DNA from: Pelagibacterium sp. 26DY04 | GTDB lineage: Bacteria > Pseudomonadota > Alphaproteobacteria > Rhizobiales > Devosiaceae | DNA: 64,000 bases | Assembly (NCBI RefSeq): GCF_031202305.1 | Contig: NZ_CP101731.1 | Coordinates: 868,001-932,000, forward strand | Direction: 5' to 3' | Shown here: positions 1 to 8,200 of the stretch, piece after piece | Position numbering within the stretch: position 1 is the stretch's first letter | Layout: each line of letters opens with the position of its first letter | The notes under the pieces: model-generated | The model's input: only the letters and a program-made list of their open reading frames with translations | What the model was told of the DNA's origin: nothing | Database searches by the model: none | Made by a program: the position numbers and the translations under genes

Positions 1-821
1 GCGGTCAGCGCCAGCGCGTCGCCATCGGCCGCGCCATCGTGCGCAACCCACAGGTGTTCCTGTTCGACGAACCGCTCTCCAACCTCGATGCCGCCCTGCG
101 CGTCGCGACCCGCATGGAGATCGCCAAGCTCAAGGAATCGCTGCCCGACACCACCATGATCTACGTCACCCACGATCAGGTCGAAGCCATGACGCTGGCC
201 GATCGCATCGTGGTCTTGAAGGACGGCAAGGTCATGCAGGTCGGCACGCCCATGGAGCTTTACGACCACCCCCAGTCCCTGTTCGTCGCCGGCTTCATCG
301 GCAGCCCCAAGATGAATTTCCTGCACGGCAAATATGCCGAGGTCTATAAGGCCGCCACGGTCGGCGTCCGCCCCGAACACATGGAAATCGCCCCCAACGG
401 CACGGGCAATTGGTCGGGCAAGGTGATCTATTCCGAAGACCTGGGCTCGGACAGCTACATCTATGTCGATATCGGCGAAGAGGAAGCGGTGATCATCCGC
501 CAGGACGGCAAGGCTCCCTATCGTTCCGGCGATACCGTCTCGTTCCGCCCCAAGGGTGATCTCTACCACCTCTTCGATGCGTCCGGCGCCCCATTGAACG
601 GCGGCGTTGCTACGCCCACGGTGGCATCTTCCGCGTCAGCCGAGCCCGCCAACCCGATGGAAGAGGGCACGCCCGACGCCGGAATCGTCGGCTCAGCCGG
701 CGCCGTCGCTACCCCCGCTAAACCGGCGCGCGCCAGCTCGGCGACCAAATCGGCGACATCCAAGGCCGGCACGGTGAAGACCACCACCGCCCGAAAGACT
801 CCTGCCAAGCCCAAGGCGTAA
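1..821 (+). CDS. ABC transporter ATP-binding protein, MalK/UgpC type (5' end outside window)
   Basis: This is the C-terminal part of a cytoplasmic ATPase that energises a binding-protein-dependent importer; the reading frame is open from base 3. The visible part starts at the ABC signature ([12 protein letters not shown]), followed by Walker B and its glutamate ([13 protein letters not shown]), the D-loop and the switch histidine (YVTHDQ). A TOBE-type domain follows ([11 protein letters not shown] onward), which is typical of sugar or glycerol-3-phosphate importers of the MalK/UgpC family. The substrate cannot be told because the permease genes are off the left edge. Oddly, the protein continues for about 70 residues past the TOBE domain with a tail of Ala, Thr, Ser, Lys and Pro ending [11 protein letters not shown], resembling histone-H1-like tails. 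The domain assignment is secure; the role of the tail is unknown. Confidence 0.93.
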   Translation, partial: GQRQRVAIGRAIVRNPQVFLFDEPLSNLDAALRVATRMEIAKLKESLPDTTMIYVTHDQVEAMTLADRIVVLKDGKVMQVGTPMELYDHPQSLFVAGFIGSPKMNFLHGKYAEVYKAATVGVRPEHMEIAPNGTGNWSGKVIYSEDLGSDSYIYVDIGEEEAVIIRQDGKAPYRSGDTVSFRPKGDLYHLFDASGAPLNGGVATPTVASSASAEPANPMEEGTPDAGIVGSAGAVATPAKPARASSATKSATSKAGTVKTTTARKTPAKPKA

Positions 822-856
822 GCCCGACGCGGCTACCGCAGGGCTGCCACTTCCTA

Positions 857-1015
857 CCCTTCTCCCTTGGTGGAAGAAGGTGGCTCGCGAAGCGAGACGG
901 ATGAGGGGGCGCAGCGTTTACAGCCCAGCCAGGGTCGATGTTTGGCCGGACGTTGCCACGGGGCGCCCTTCTCCCCTTGAGGGAGAAGGTTGCCGCGAAA
1001 GGTCGGATGAGGGGT
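857..1015. repeat. Two copies of the CTTCTCCC/GGATGAGGGG palindromic repeat
   Basis: One copy spans about 857-909 and another about 966-1015. Each has a CTTCTCCC arm, a short loop, a GAGAAGG arm, a second small stem around CGCGAAGCG, and the conserved end GGATGAGGGG. They fill the gap between two convergent genes. The same family recurs about 20 times in this window. Confidence 0.85.
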
Positions 1016-1052
1016 GCGCAGCGCAGTGGCGACAACCAGCGCCTGATAAACC

Positions 1053-3383
1053 CTATCGCACCACCAGGCTCGCCGGAATCGTCAGCGTCATCAGCGTCCC
1101 GCTCTCGCTCGCCGGATCGAGGCTCAACGAACAGGCATTGACCGCCACCAGCGAGCGCGTGAGCGTCAGCCCGATGCTCGATTGGCTGGGCTTGCGCTGC
1201 GTGCCGTCCGCCGCCACCCCATCGCGGAACACCACGAACCGCTCGGCCAGCGCCCCGGGCGCCTTGGCGCCATCGCGCACATGGATGGAGATCGAGCGGT
1301 CGTCCTCGACCTGCCCTGAAAGCACCACGCGGCTGCCTTCGCCCGCTTCGCTTATGGCGCTCGCCAGCATGTTGAGCACGGCCTGTTTCAGCGTTGCCGC
1401 GTCCACCCGCGCCATGGGCAGCCGCTCGCTGATCGCGCTGCGCAGCAGCACGCGCTCCTTGCTGGCCTGTCCGCGCACCCGCACCAGGCATTCGGCCAGA
1501 AGCGTGGCGATATCCACATCGGCCGGCGAAACCTGCATCTCGCCCTCGGCCAGCCGCACGAAATCGTCGAGCTCGTCGGCAAGGTCGCCGATCTCCGCGC
1601 TCGCTGAACGGATGTCGCGGGCATATTCGAGATAGCGCGGATTGGCGAGCGGTCCGAAGGATTCCGAAGCGATCAACTCGGAAAATCCCGCGATGGTGTT
1701 GAGCGGCCGGCGCAGCCCGCGCGTGATCCGGCCCAGCGTCGCGGCGGGCAATGCGCCCTTGCCGGTGGTTGCGCCAGAGGTCGCCGCGCCGCCGAGGAGC
1801 CCGAAATAGCCTGAAACGATCCCCGCCCGACCTTCCGCAAACAGCGTCAGCGTCTGCCCCGCCCGTGTGCCCTTGAGCGCGATCGCGGGCCGCACTCCGC
1901 CAGCATAGCGCGCCGGCAGGCCCAGGAATTGGCGCAGCGCCGATTGCTCGGCCCGCGCCACCAGCACGGTGAGCGGCGCGCCCTCGCTCACATCGAGCCC
2001 GTTCGCAGTTCCCTTGACGAATGAGGTGACGATGCCCGCCCGGTCGGCGGTGACGAAGTCGAACCCGGCCACCTTGGCCCAAAGCTGGGCAAACTGGCTC
2101 ACTTCCGCCTCGCGCAGCGGCTCGATCTCGCTCGCCCGCGCCGAAAGCATGAAGCTCGGCTTGCCTTGCCAGGTCACGGCGTTAAGCCGCGCATTGACCG
2201 GCACCTTGGCGCCATCCCGGCGCACAAGATGGCTCACCGGTCCGGCAGGTTCGCCCGCATCGATGGTGGGAAAGACCGCCGCCAGCCCCAGGCCACGCAG
2301 TGTCGTGGCGTTCTCATAGCCCGTCAGGTCAACAAGCGCCCGGTTGGCGAAAAGGATATCCTGGTCGCGGAAGATCAGGATGCCGATCGGCAACCGATTG
2401 AGCACCAATGCTTCTTCCGAAAGCGGCACAAGCGCCCCGCGCGCGCTCGTTTGCCGGGGCAGGGGAGTGGGCGCTTCCTCCCTCGGCTCCTCGCGGCCGA
2501 TCCGGTCGGTGAGGATGCGCGAGAGCTCCTCGAAATTATAGCGCGACGTCTGTTCCACCGCCTCCGAGGCCGCGTCCGGCTCCTCGCCACCCGTCTCGAG
2601 CGGCTCCTGGTATTCGGTTTTGGGCAGCACGAGCCCGCGCCCGGTCACCTGCCAGAGACCAGCCCGTTCCGCTCCCCGGTCTTGCTGGCCATCGGCGGCA
2701 AAGGCGGCTTCCTCCTGCGCCAGCGGATCGTCATTGCCCCAATCGGATTGCCCCGCGCCGCTGTTCGCTTCGACCTCAGCGTCATAGGCGATGGCCGCAT
2801 AGTCTCGGCCGGGAACCGGGCCGGGGAAGGACCCGTCATCGTCGGCTTCAAGCGGCTCGAAAAGCGTCTGGTGCTGGGCAAGCTTATCGACCAGTGCGGA
2901 CAAGCCCTCCAGCGTGGGCGCCGCGTCCGGGCTATCGCCATCCTCTTCGGTGGCCGGCGCAACGCTCTCGGGCTCGGTCGTCTCGACTGCCGGCTCGCTT
3001 TGCAGCGCCGCATCGAAGATCTCGGCCGCGATCGGGTCCACCCCCACCATCAGCAGGTATGGAGCGTCATCGTCCAGCCGCATCACCGTGCAGCGGCAGG
3101 TGGCCGAAAGCGGTTTGCGTCCGGCCAGAAAGTGCATGCGCGAAAGCGTGGGTTGCCCGACGAGGCCAAGCCGCAGGATTCGCGCGATCTGCCCTTTGAC
3201 CGGAACCGCCGGCTCGCGTCTTTTGACTTCGCCGTCCGCCATCCGGGCGCCGAACAATCCGGCCGCCCTGTTGGTCCAGGCCGGCCGTTCCCCCTCGGCT
3301 GGCCACAGCCAGGCCGGGTGCGGGTCGTTTTCGAGCCGCTCCAGGATTTGGGCCTGTTCTGCGCTGGTCCGGTCGAGCGTCAT
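1053..3383 (-). CDS. PAS-domain protein with degenerate histidine-kinase core (probable pseudokinase)
   Basis: A cytoplasmic signalling protein of about 776 residues. The N-terminal half is acidic and low in complexity. A PAS-like domain lies near residues 330-440 (LPIGILIFRDQDILFANRA), followed by a second sensor-like stretch, a dimerisation/phosphoacceptor region near 545-610 and an ATPase-like C-terminus. Where an active kinase has SHELRTPLN, this one reads TRGLRRPLN, so the phosphorylated His is replaced by Arg. The N-box (LNMLASAISE) and the G1 region (RDGAKA) are also degraded. It resembles the PdhS/DivL group of alphaproteobacterial kinases in layout. I prefer the ATG at 3383, preceded by GGACAGG; a second ATG exists at 3425. 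The function is inferred as a non-phosphorylating sensor or scaffold. Confidence 0.8.
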   Translation of the reverse strand: MTLDRTSAEQAQILERLENDPHPAWLWPAEGERPAWTNRAAGLFGARMADGEVKRREPAVPVKGQIARILRLGLVGQPTLSRMHFLAGRKPLSATCRCTVMRLDDDAPYLLMVGVDPIAAEIFDAALQSEPAVETTEPESVAPATEEDGDSPDAAPTLEGLSALVDKLAQHQTLFEPLEADDDGSFPGPVPGRDYAAIAYDAEVEANSGAGQSDWGNDDPLAQEEAAFAADGQQDRGAERAGLWQVTGRGLVLPKTEYQEPLETGGEEPDAASEAVEQTSRYNFEELSRILTDRIGREEPREEAPTPLPRQTSARGALVPLSEEALVLNRLPIGILIFRDQDILFANRALVDLTGYENATTLRGLGLAAVFPTIDAGEPAGPVSHLVRRDGAKVPVNARLNAVTWQGKPSFMLSARASEIEPLREAEVSQFAQLWAKVAGFDFVTADRAGIVTSFVKGTANGLDVSEGAPLTVLVARAEQSALRQFLGLPARYAGGVRPAIALKGTRAGQTLTLFAEGRAGIVSGYFGLLGGAATSGATTGKGALPAATLGRITRGLRRPLNTIAGFSELIASESFGPLANPRYLEYARDIRSASAEIGDLADELDDFVRLAEGEMQVSPADVDIATLLAECLVRVRGQASKERVLLRSAISERLPMARVDAATLKQAVLNMLASAISEAGEGSRVVLSGQVEDDRSISIHVRDGAKAPGALAERFVVFRDGVAADGTQRKPSQSSIGLTLTRSLVAVNACSLSLDPASESGTLMTLTIPASLVVR

Positions 3384-3558
3384 GTCCTGTCCGTCTTGTC
3401 CAACCCAAGGGCGCAAAGCGCCCATGGTTGACGAAAACTTAAATATAGGGACTCCGCGCCCCGGTCCACGCCTTGCGTGCCTTCACCCCCGTCAAACCCC
3501 TCGAATGGTTAAGACGCGCGCGGGGACAAAAAACCTTTTCCCCACGGACAAACCGCTC

Positions 3559-3587
3559 TTGTCTTTGCTTTCATCTCGCCCTATGTT
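3559..3587 (+). promoter_or_regulatory. Candidate sigma-70 promoter of tRNA-His
   Basis: TTGTCT (3559-3564) and TATGTT (3582-3587) are separated by exactly 17 bases, about 58 bases ahead of the tRNA gene. The position and spacing fit; the assignment is by eye. Confidence 0.5.
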
Positions 3588-3644
3588 CCGCCGCGTTTCG
3601 GGACGACGCCGCCACAAGCGTCCTTGATTGTCCCCAACGCCCAT

Positions 3645-3721
3645 GCCGTCGTAGCTCAGTTGGTTAGAGCGCTAGATTGTGGATCTAGAGGTCCCCCGTT
3701 CGATCCGGGGCGACGGTACCA
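3645..3721 (+). tRNA. tRNA-His (GTG), alphaproteobacterial type
   Basis: All four arms fold: acceptor GCCGTCG/CGACGGT (with a G1:U72 wobble), D arm from AGCTCAGTTGGTTAGAGC, anticodon stem CTAGA/TCTAG around loop TTGTGGA (anticodon GTG), and T arm with GTTCGATCC. The CCA end is encoded. The discriminator base is A73, and no extra G-1 with C73 partner is encoded, which is the known alphaproteobacterial departure from almost all other bacterial tRNA-His. It is read by the histidyl-tRNA synthetase encoded at 8201-9736. Confidence 0.97.
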
Positions 3722-3774
3722 CCTTTCCCGCCACCCGCACTCCCGCCGCCGCAAACGCGCCTGCTTCCGCCGCG

Positions 3775-3789
3775 TTAACCTTTTGTTAA
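3775..3789 (+). promoter_or_regulatory. CtrA binding box (TTAA-N7-TTAA)
   Basis: TTAACCTTTTGTTAA is a perfect TTAA-N7-TTAA match to the motif of the alphaproteobacterial cell-cycle regulator CtrA. It lies about 58 bases ahead of the preferred start of the Fis-type regulator gene at 3847, which suggests cell-cycle control of that gene. Confidence 0.6.
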
Positions 3790-3846
3790 TCCTATCGGTA
3801 AACTATTTGTGATGTGAGCAGTTTGGGGGCTCAGAAAGGACGTGCC

Positions 3847-4059
3847 GTGTACGACTTTGCTCCAAACGCTGAACTGGCCGAGGCCCTTGTGGGGCTGCCG
3901 GTTGCCGATGTGGAACGGGATCTGATTCTCGCAACGCTGCGGCAAACCAATGGCAACCGCACTCATGCCGCCGAAATCCTGGGGATTTCGGTCCGGACCA
4001 TTCGCAACAAGCTCAAGGACTATGCCGATAGGGGTTTCGACATCCCGCATGCGGCATGA
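3847..4059 (+). CDS. Small Fis-type helix-turn-helix protein
   Basis: A 70-residue protein made of a short acidic N-terminus and one Fis-type DNA-binding domain: VERDLILATLRQTNGNRTHA followed by AEILGISVRTIRNKLKDY, the same fold that ends NtrC- and FlbD-type activators. There is no AAA+ or receiver domain, so it probably acts as a DNA-bending or repressor-like protein rather than as a sigma-54 activator. I chose the GTG at 3847 because AGAAAGGA lies 6 bases before it; an in-frame GTG at 3814 has no comparable ribosome site. It sits downstream of a CtrA box and is followed by a terminator-like hairpin, so it seems to be a single-gene unit. Confidence 0.82.
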   Translation: MYDFAPNAELAEALVGLPVADVERDLILATLRQTNGNRTHAAEILGISVRTIRNKLKDYADRGFDIPHAA

Positions 4060-4112
4060 CCGTCTCAGCCGGGGCGATCCAATGACCCCGGAGATGATCG
4101 AACAATAGCTCT

Positions 4113-4144
4113 GGCCCGGCGACGAGGTCGCCGGACCAATTTTC
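4113..4144 (+). terminator. Rho-independent terminator-like hairpin after the Fis-type gene
   Basis: GGCCCGGCGAC (4113-4123) pairs with GTCGCCGGACC (4127-4137) apart from one mismatch, with a GAG loop and a short AATTTT run after it. It lies between two convergent genes and is better placed for the + strand. Confidence 0.55.
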
Positions 4145-4150
4145 GTTCTG

Positions 4151-5644
4151 CTATTGGGCTGCGTTCACCCAGCCGGGCAATTCGCCGGGCGTGACGCCCA
4201 TCAGGGCGATCATCAGCCCATAGGCCAGCGTGGTGATCACCACCACCGAGAGCAGGTTGAGCCACAGGCCCTGCCGCGCCATCTGCGGAATTGTCACATG
4301 GCCCGAAGCGAAAACCAGCGCGTTGGGCGGAGTGGCCACCGGCAGCATGAACGCCATGGACGAGGCGAGCGCGGCGGGAACGGTCAGTAGCAGCGGATTT
4401 TCGCCCAGGCTGACGGCCAGTGCCGCCAGCAGCGGGATGAACGCCGCAGCCGTCGCCGTGTTGGAGGTGAACTCGGTCAAAGCCAGGATCACCAGCGCCA
4501 CGACGAACACCACGGCGATCAGCGGCAGCGCACTGGCCGAAGCGCCAAGCAGGTCGCCGATCCACACATCCAGCCCCGTGGCCGTCACGGCGGCGGCAAG
4601 GCTGAGCCCGCCGCCGAACAGGATCAGCACGTCCCATGGCAACTTGCGCGCGTCATGCCATTCCAGCAGCGCGCCGCCCTCCCGGTCGCCCGAAGGGGCA
4701 ACGAACAGCACCAGCCCGGCGAGAATGGCGATGGAGGTGTCGGTGAGCCCCGGAATGAAGTCGTCCAGCACCGTGCGGAAAATCCAGGCCAGCGCCGTCA
4801 CCACGAACACGATGCCGACGCGGATCTCGGCCTGGGTCCATGGGCCGATCTCGGCGAGCTGGGCGCGGAACAATTCCTCGGCGCCTTCGAGCTTTCCCTT
4901 CTCCAGCCGGATCGAGAATCGGGTCAGCACCAGCCAGGTGCCAAACAGCACCACAACGGCCACCGGCACGCCCACCATCATCCATTGGGCAAAGCCCAGG
5001 TCATAGCCATAGCTCTGGTTGAGCGCGCCGGCCAGAAGCGCATTGGGCGGGGTGCCGATCAGGGTCGCAACGCCGCCGATCGAGGCCGCATAGGCAATCG
5101 AAAGCAGCAAAGCCAGCGGGAACCGGGACGATCCGCCGCGCTCCTTGATCAACTCGGCCACCGAAAGCGCCACCGGCAGCATCATCACCGCCGTCGCCGT
5201 GTTGGAAACCCACATCGAGCAGAACGCGGTGGCGATCATGAAGCCGCCAACGATCTGGCGCTGCCCCGATCCGGTGCGCAGAACGATGTTGAGCGCCACG
5301 CGCCGGTGCAGACCCGAACGTTCCATGGCAAGCGCCAGAAGAAAGCCGCCCATGAACAGGAAAATGATCGGGTCGCCATAGGGGGAAGTCGCCGCCCCTT
5401 GCGAGGTGGCGCCCAGTATGGGCATGGCCGCAATGGGGATCAGCGCAGTGGCGGGAATGGGGACCGCCTCGGTGATCCACCAGATGATCATGAGGCTCGC
5501 AATGGCCACCACGCGCCACCCTTCGGTCGAAAGGCCGTCGGGGGCGGGAAGAAGCAGCAGGGCAAGAAAAACGACCAACCCAAGGCCGATCGGAATCGGG
5601 CGCATGGGAAAGCGGTCGCTGACTTTGGTATCCGTCTGGGTCAT
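4151..5644 (-). CDS. DASS/SLC13 family sodium:carboxylate (or anion) symporter
   Basis: An inner-membrane transporter of about 497 residues with many hydrophobic segments, close to the usual family length. The duplicated family signature is present twice: SNTATAVMMLPVA in the first half and SNTATAAAFIPLL in the second, each preceded by a re-entrant-loop-like stretch. Family members move di- or tricarboxylates or sulfate with sodium; the substrate cannot be read from the sequence. The ATG at 5644 is preferred over a TTG one codon earlier. It stands alone, convergent with the Fis-type gene and followed on the other side by the L,D-transpeptidase gene. Confidence 0.9.
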   Translation of the reverse strand: MTQTDTKVSDRFPMRPIPIGLGLVVFLALLLLPAPDGLSTEGWRVVAIASLMIIWWITEAVPIPATALIPIAAMPILGATSQGAATSPYGDPIIFLFMGGFLLALAMERSGLHRRVALNIVLRTGSGQRQIVGGFMIATAFCSMWVSNTATAVMMLPVALSVAELIKERGGSSRFPLALLLSIAYAASIGGVATLIGTPPNALLAGALNQSYGYDLGFAQWMMVGVPVAVVVLFGTWLVLTRFSIRLEKGKLEGAEELFRAQLAEIGPWTQAEIRVGIVFVVTALAWIFRTVLDDFIPGLTDTSIAILAGLVLFVAPSGDREGGALLEWHDARKLPWDVLILFGGGLSLAAAVTATGLDVWIGDLLGASASALPLIAVVFVVALVILALTEFTSNTATAAAFIPLLAALAVSLGENPLLLTVPAALASSMAFMLPVATPPNALVFASGHVTIPQMARQGLWLNLLSVVVITTLAYGLMIALMGVTPGELPGWVNAAQ

Positions 5645-5742
5645 CAAGAATCTCGTCAGCTTAAGGGAATGGCGCCTCCCTTTGCGGATGCTGACGCTTG
5701 CGTCAATGCCTTGACCGACTTTTGCCCCAGGTGCGGACGCCT

Positions 5743-6363
5743 CTAGATGACGATCACTTTTGTGCCCACCGGCACACGCTCATAGAGGTCGATCACGTCC
5801 TCATTGGTCATCCGGATGCACCCCGAGGAGACGGAGCGCCCGATGGTCCAGGGCTCGTTGGTTCCGTGGATACGATAGAGCGTCGAACCCAGATATAGCG
5901 CCCGCGCGCCCATCGGGTTGTTGGGGCCGCCCTCCATGAATCGCGGCAGTCCCGGCTGGCGCGCATGCATTTCGGCCGGCGGTGTCCAGCTCGGCCATTC
6001 GGCCTTGCGCGTCACCCGATGCGTACCGCTCCACTCGAACCCGACCCGCGCCACGCCAATGCCATAGCGCATCGCCTTGCCTCCATCGAGCACCAGAAAC
6101 AGGAAGTGCTGCTCGGTATCGACCACCAGCGTTCCCGGCGCTTCGCTTGTTGCGTAGCTCACCACCTGGCGCAGATAGGCAGGGTTGATCGTCTGGCCGG
6201 CCTGGTAGGGGCGCAGATGCTCGGGCGTTTGCGGCGTCTGCGTTGCCGCTGGCGCCCCGAACATGGCATCGAGATAGCCGCGATAGCCGCGATAGCCCGA
6301 TTGCGCCTGCGCGGGGGCAATAAGCAGGAGAGAGGCCAGAAGGGCAGGGGCGATGCGGATCAT
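5743..6363 (-). CDS. L,D-transpeptidase (YkuD domain), exported
   Basis: A periplasmic enzyme of about 206 residues that should form 3-3 crosslinks in peptidoglycan or attach proteins to it. It begins with a signal peptide (MIRIAPALLASLLLIAPAQA) cleaved after AQA. The catalytic motif HGTNEPWTIGRSVSSGCIRM is complete, with its His, Ser, Gly, Cys and Arg. The segment before it (DTEQHFLFLVLDGGKAMRYG) is the standard entry to the YkuD fold. The ATG at 6363 gives a proper signal peptide; a TTG eight codons earlier is less likely. The sister genes of this family are numerous in this order, so no symbol is given. Confidence 0.93.
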   Translation of the reverse strand: MIRIAPALLASLLLIAPAQAQSGYRGYRGYLDAMFGAPAATQTPQTPEHLRPYQAGQTINPAYLRQVVSYATSEAPGTLVVDTEQHFLFLVLDGGKAMRYGIGVARVGFEWSGTHRVTRKAEWPSWTPPAEMHARQPGLPRFMEGGPNNPMGARALYLGSTLYRIHGTNEPWTIGRSVSSGCIRMTNEDVIDLYERVPVGTKVIVI

Positions 6364-6492
6364 CGGCGACTCGGATTGCAGCGACAAGGGAACCCGATTT
6401 TTGCCCGCCCAGCGGCAAAGATTGCGTCAAACGGGGTGGTTAATCGGGTACTCACCGCTATGGTTACCCGACTTTTGCAGGGAGCCGATTCC

Positions 6493-7101
6493 ATGACCGA
6501 CACCGCGCCCGTCCGCTGCCCCTGGGCCGGCAGCGATCCACTCTATCAGGCCTATCACGACACCGAATGGGGCTTCCCGGTCACCAGCGATACCAGGCTT
6601 TTCGAAAAGCTCTGCCTCGAGGGGTTCCAGTCGGGCCTGTCCTGGCTCACCATCCTGCGCAAGCGCGAAAATTTCCGCGCCGCCTTTGCCGGTTTCGATA
6701 TCGACAAAGTCGCCGCCTTCGACGAACCCGACATCGAGCGCCTGTTGGCCGATGCCGGCATCGTCCGCCATCGCGGCAAGATCGTTTCGACCATCAACAA
6801 CGCCCGCCGTGCCCAGGCCCTGCGTGATGAATTCGGCACGCTCGCCGCTTATTTCTGGCGCTTCGAGCCCCCCGCCGATGAGCGCCCCGCCGACCATTCC
6901 TGGGAAACCCTGCGCACCATCGCCACCACGCCGGCTTCGGTGCGGCTTTCCAAAGACCTCAAAAAGCGCGGCTTCACCTTCGTCGGCCCCACCACCTGCT
7001 ACGCCTTCATGCAGGCCATGGGGCTCGTCAACGACCACATGGAAACCTGCCACTGCCACGCCCCCATCGAAGCCCTGCGGACCGATTTCGTGAGGCCATA
7101 A
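6493..7101 (+). CDS. tag: DNA-3-methyladenine glycosylase I
   Basis: A cytoplasmic base-excision-repair enzyme that removes 3-methyladenine from alkylated DNA; 202 residues, near the usual length. It opens with the zinc-binding and fold motif RCPWAGSDPLYQAYHDTEWG, continues with LFEKLCLEGFQSGLSWLTIL containing the base-pocket residues, and ends with CHCHAP, which supplies further zinc ligands. The ATG at 6493 follows CAGGGAGCC at good spacing. The gene is divergent from the L,D-transpeptidase gene and followed by a repeat cluster, so it is probably monocistronic. Confidence 0.95.
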   Translation: MTDTAPVRCPWAGSDPLYQAYHDTEWGFPVTSDTRLFEKLCLEGFQSGLSWLTILRKRENFRAAFAGFDIDKVAAFDEPDIERLLADAGIVRHRGKIVSTINNARRAQALRDEFGTLAAYFWRFEPPADERPADHSWETLRTIATTPASVRLSKDLKKRGFTFVGPTTCYAFMQAMGLVNDHMETCHCHAPIEALRTDFVRP

Positions 7102-7156
7102 AATGAAACAGGGACAGGGGGGCGAGCGGTCCACCAGAATCACCCACCCACCAACG

Positions 7157-7371
7157 GTGTCACCCCGGGCTTGACCCGGGGCAAGGTATGCGCGCCGTTG
7201 TCGGTTCTTTCTCGACACCAAGCGAAAAGCGACGGTTTAAACGTTGCAAGCGCGTTGCCTCCGCGCAAGGCGACTGCTGGACCCCGGGAATAAATCCCGG
7301 GGTGACACGCGGGGGTAACGTACCCCAACGCCCCCTCGTCATTCCGGGACTTGTTCCCGGAATCCAGCAGC
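7157..7371. repeat. Cluster of CCCGGG-type palindromic repeats
   Basis: Three elements lie in this gap. One (7157-7198) has CCCCGGGCTTGACCCGGGG and ends GGTATGCGCGCCG; it recurs at 50432-50473 and inverted at 50928-50968. One (7279-7311) is CCCCGGGAATAAATCCCGGGG. One (7335-7370) is TCATTCCGGGACTTGTTCCC, which recurs near 9769 and 19700. They are short self-complementary intergenic elements without coding capacity. Confidence 0.75.
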
Positions 7372-7405
7372 GGCCTCAGCCAAGAGCGCCGAGCTCATAA
7401 GGTGA

Positions 7406-7651
7406 CTACGGCCTGGCATAGACCATCATCACCGTGGGCATACTTGGCGGGTCCACCACAGTGGGCAGCCCAATGTCACGGCGGATCGAGTTGGGCAGGT
7501 CGATCGGGCGGATCGTTTGCACCCGGCGCTTGCCGCGCACCATCGCCTTGATGGCCGCCAGCACCACCCGCCACTTACCGTGTTCGGCAATCAGGGTATC
7601 CACGGAAATCCGCAGCACCGCGTGTTCGTTTGAAATCTGAATATGCGACAT
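7406..7651 (-). CDS. Small hypothetical protein with DUF1127-like C-terminus
   Basis: An 81-residue basic protein. The stretch IDLPNSIRRDIGLP resembles the DUF1127 core (usually L-x-D-x-x-L-x-D-I-G-L), but the rest is not typical. The ATG at 7651 is preceded by GGACG nine bases upstream; a longer version would begin at 7690. It is alone between repeat DNA and the hisS leader. DUF1127 proteins have been linked to RNA metabolism and phosphate or stress responses; nothing here shows which. The assignment is tentative. Confidence 0.5.
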   Translation of the reverse strand: MSHIQISNEHAVLRISVDTLIAEHGKWRVVLAAIKAMVRGKRRVQTIRPIDLPNSIRRDIGLPTVVDPPSMPTVMMVYARP

Positions 7652-7690
7652 AACTTTTCGTCCAGCCGCCACAGGGCGCACTGGCTCCAT

Positions 7691-8200
7691 GTTGCTGGAC
7701 GCGAAAGGAGGGACGATCAGCCGTCCCCGGACGCGACCAAGGGTTGAGGTTTGGTTGGAATCCGGGCGGCAGGACGCAAATGTGCTGTCGTCAGGATTGC
7801 TGGTTTCTGGAGGTGTTTTGGAAGATCGAGCCTAAGCGAGCGACCCGATCACCGCGAGGTTATGTCAGGCTTTGAGGCCGTTAAAACCGTTGCGGGTGAG
7901 GCAGCGGGTCATGACCCAGCCGCGACCTTCAACACCACGGGTGAGGACGTGAGCGTATGCTGTCATATGACGTCTCCCGAAGGCTTTGGCGCCCATTGCA
8001 GGCACCGGTTGAAGGTGCCAACCTCTTAGCTCACGAATCCGTGACCGCCAACCCCTGATGTGGCGGGATGTCGCACTTGATCGCAGCCTGTGGCGCTTGA
8101 GCAACACCGCCCGCTCGCCTTGTCTCGATTGGCCTTATCGTTTAGGAACTCCCCGTAACGCAAAACCCTCCGGTTTCCGCCGGGGTCAGGGACTTTTCAC
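7691..8200 (+). other. Gene-free leader of hisS with several hairpins; possible structured RNA
   Basis: No convincing gene is present. Between 7990 and 8070 three hairpins follow each other closely: GGCACC/GGTGCC, TCACG/CGTGA and CCGCC/GGCGG, with a self-complementary GGGTCATGACCC near 7907. I recognise no known riboswitch, tmRNA, RNase P or SRP RNA signature. A 33-residue antisense frame with a GGGAG site exists near 7970-7866 but has no recognisable similarity. It could be a long 5' leader or a small RNA gene. Confidence 0.35.

Noticed and set aside
7866..7970. A 33-residue minus-strand gene with a GGGAG ribosome site
   Set aside because: No similarity recognised, and it overlaps the hairpin-rich hisS leader; treated as chance.
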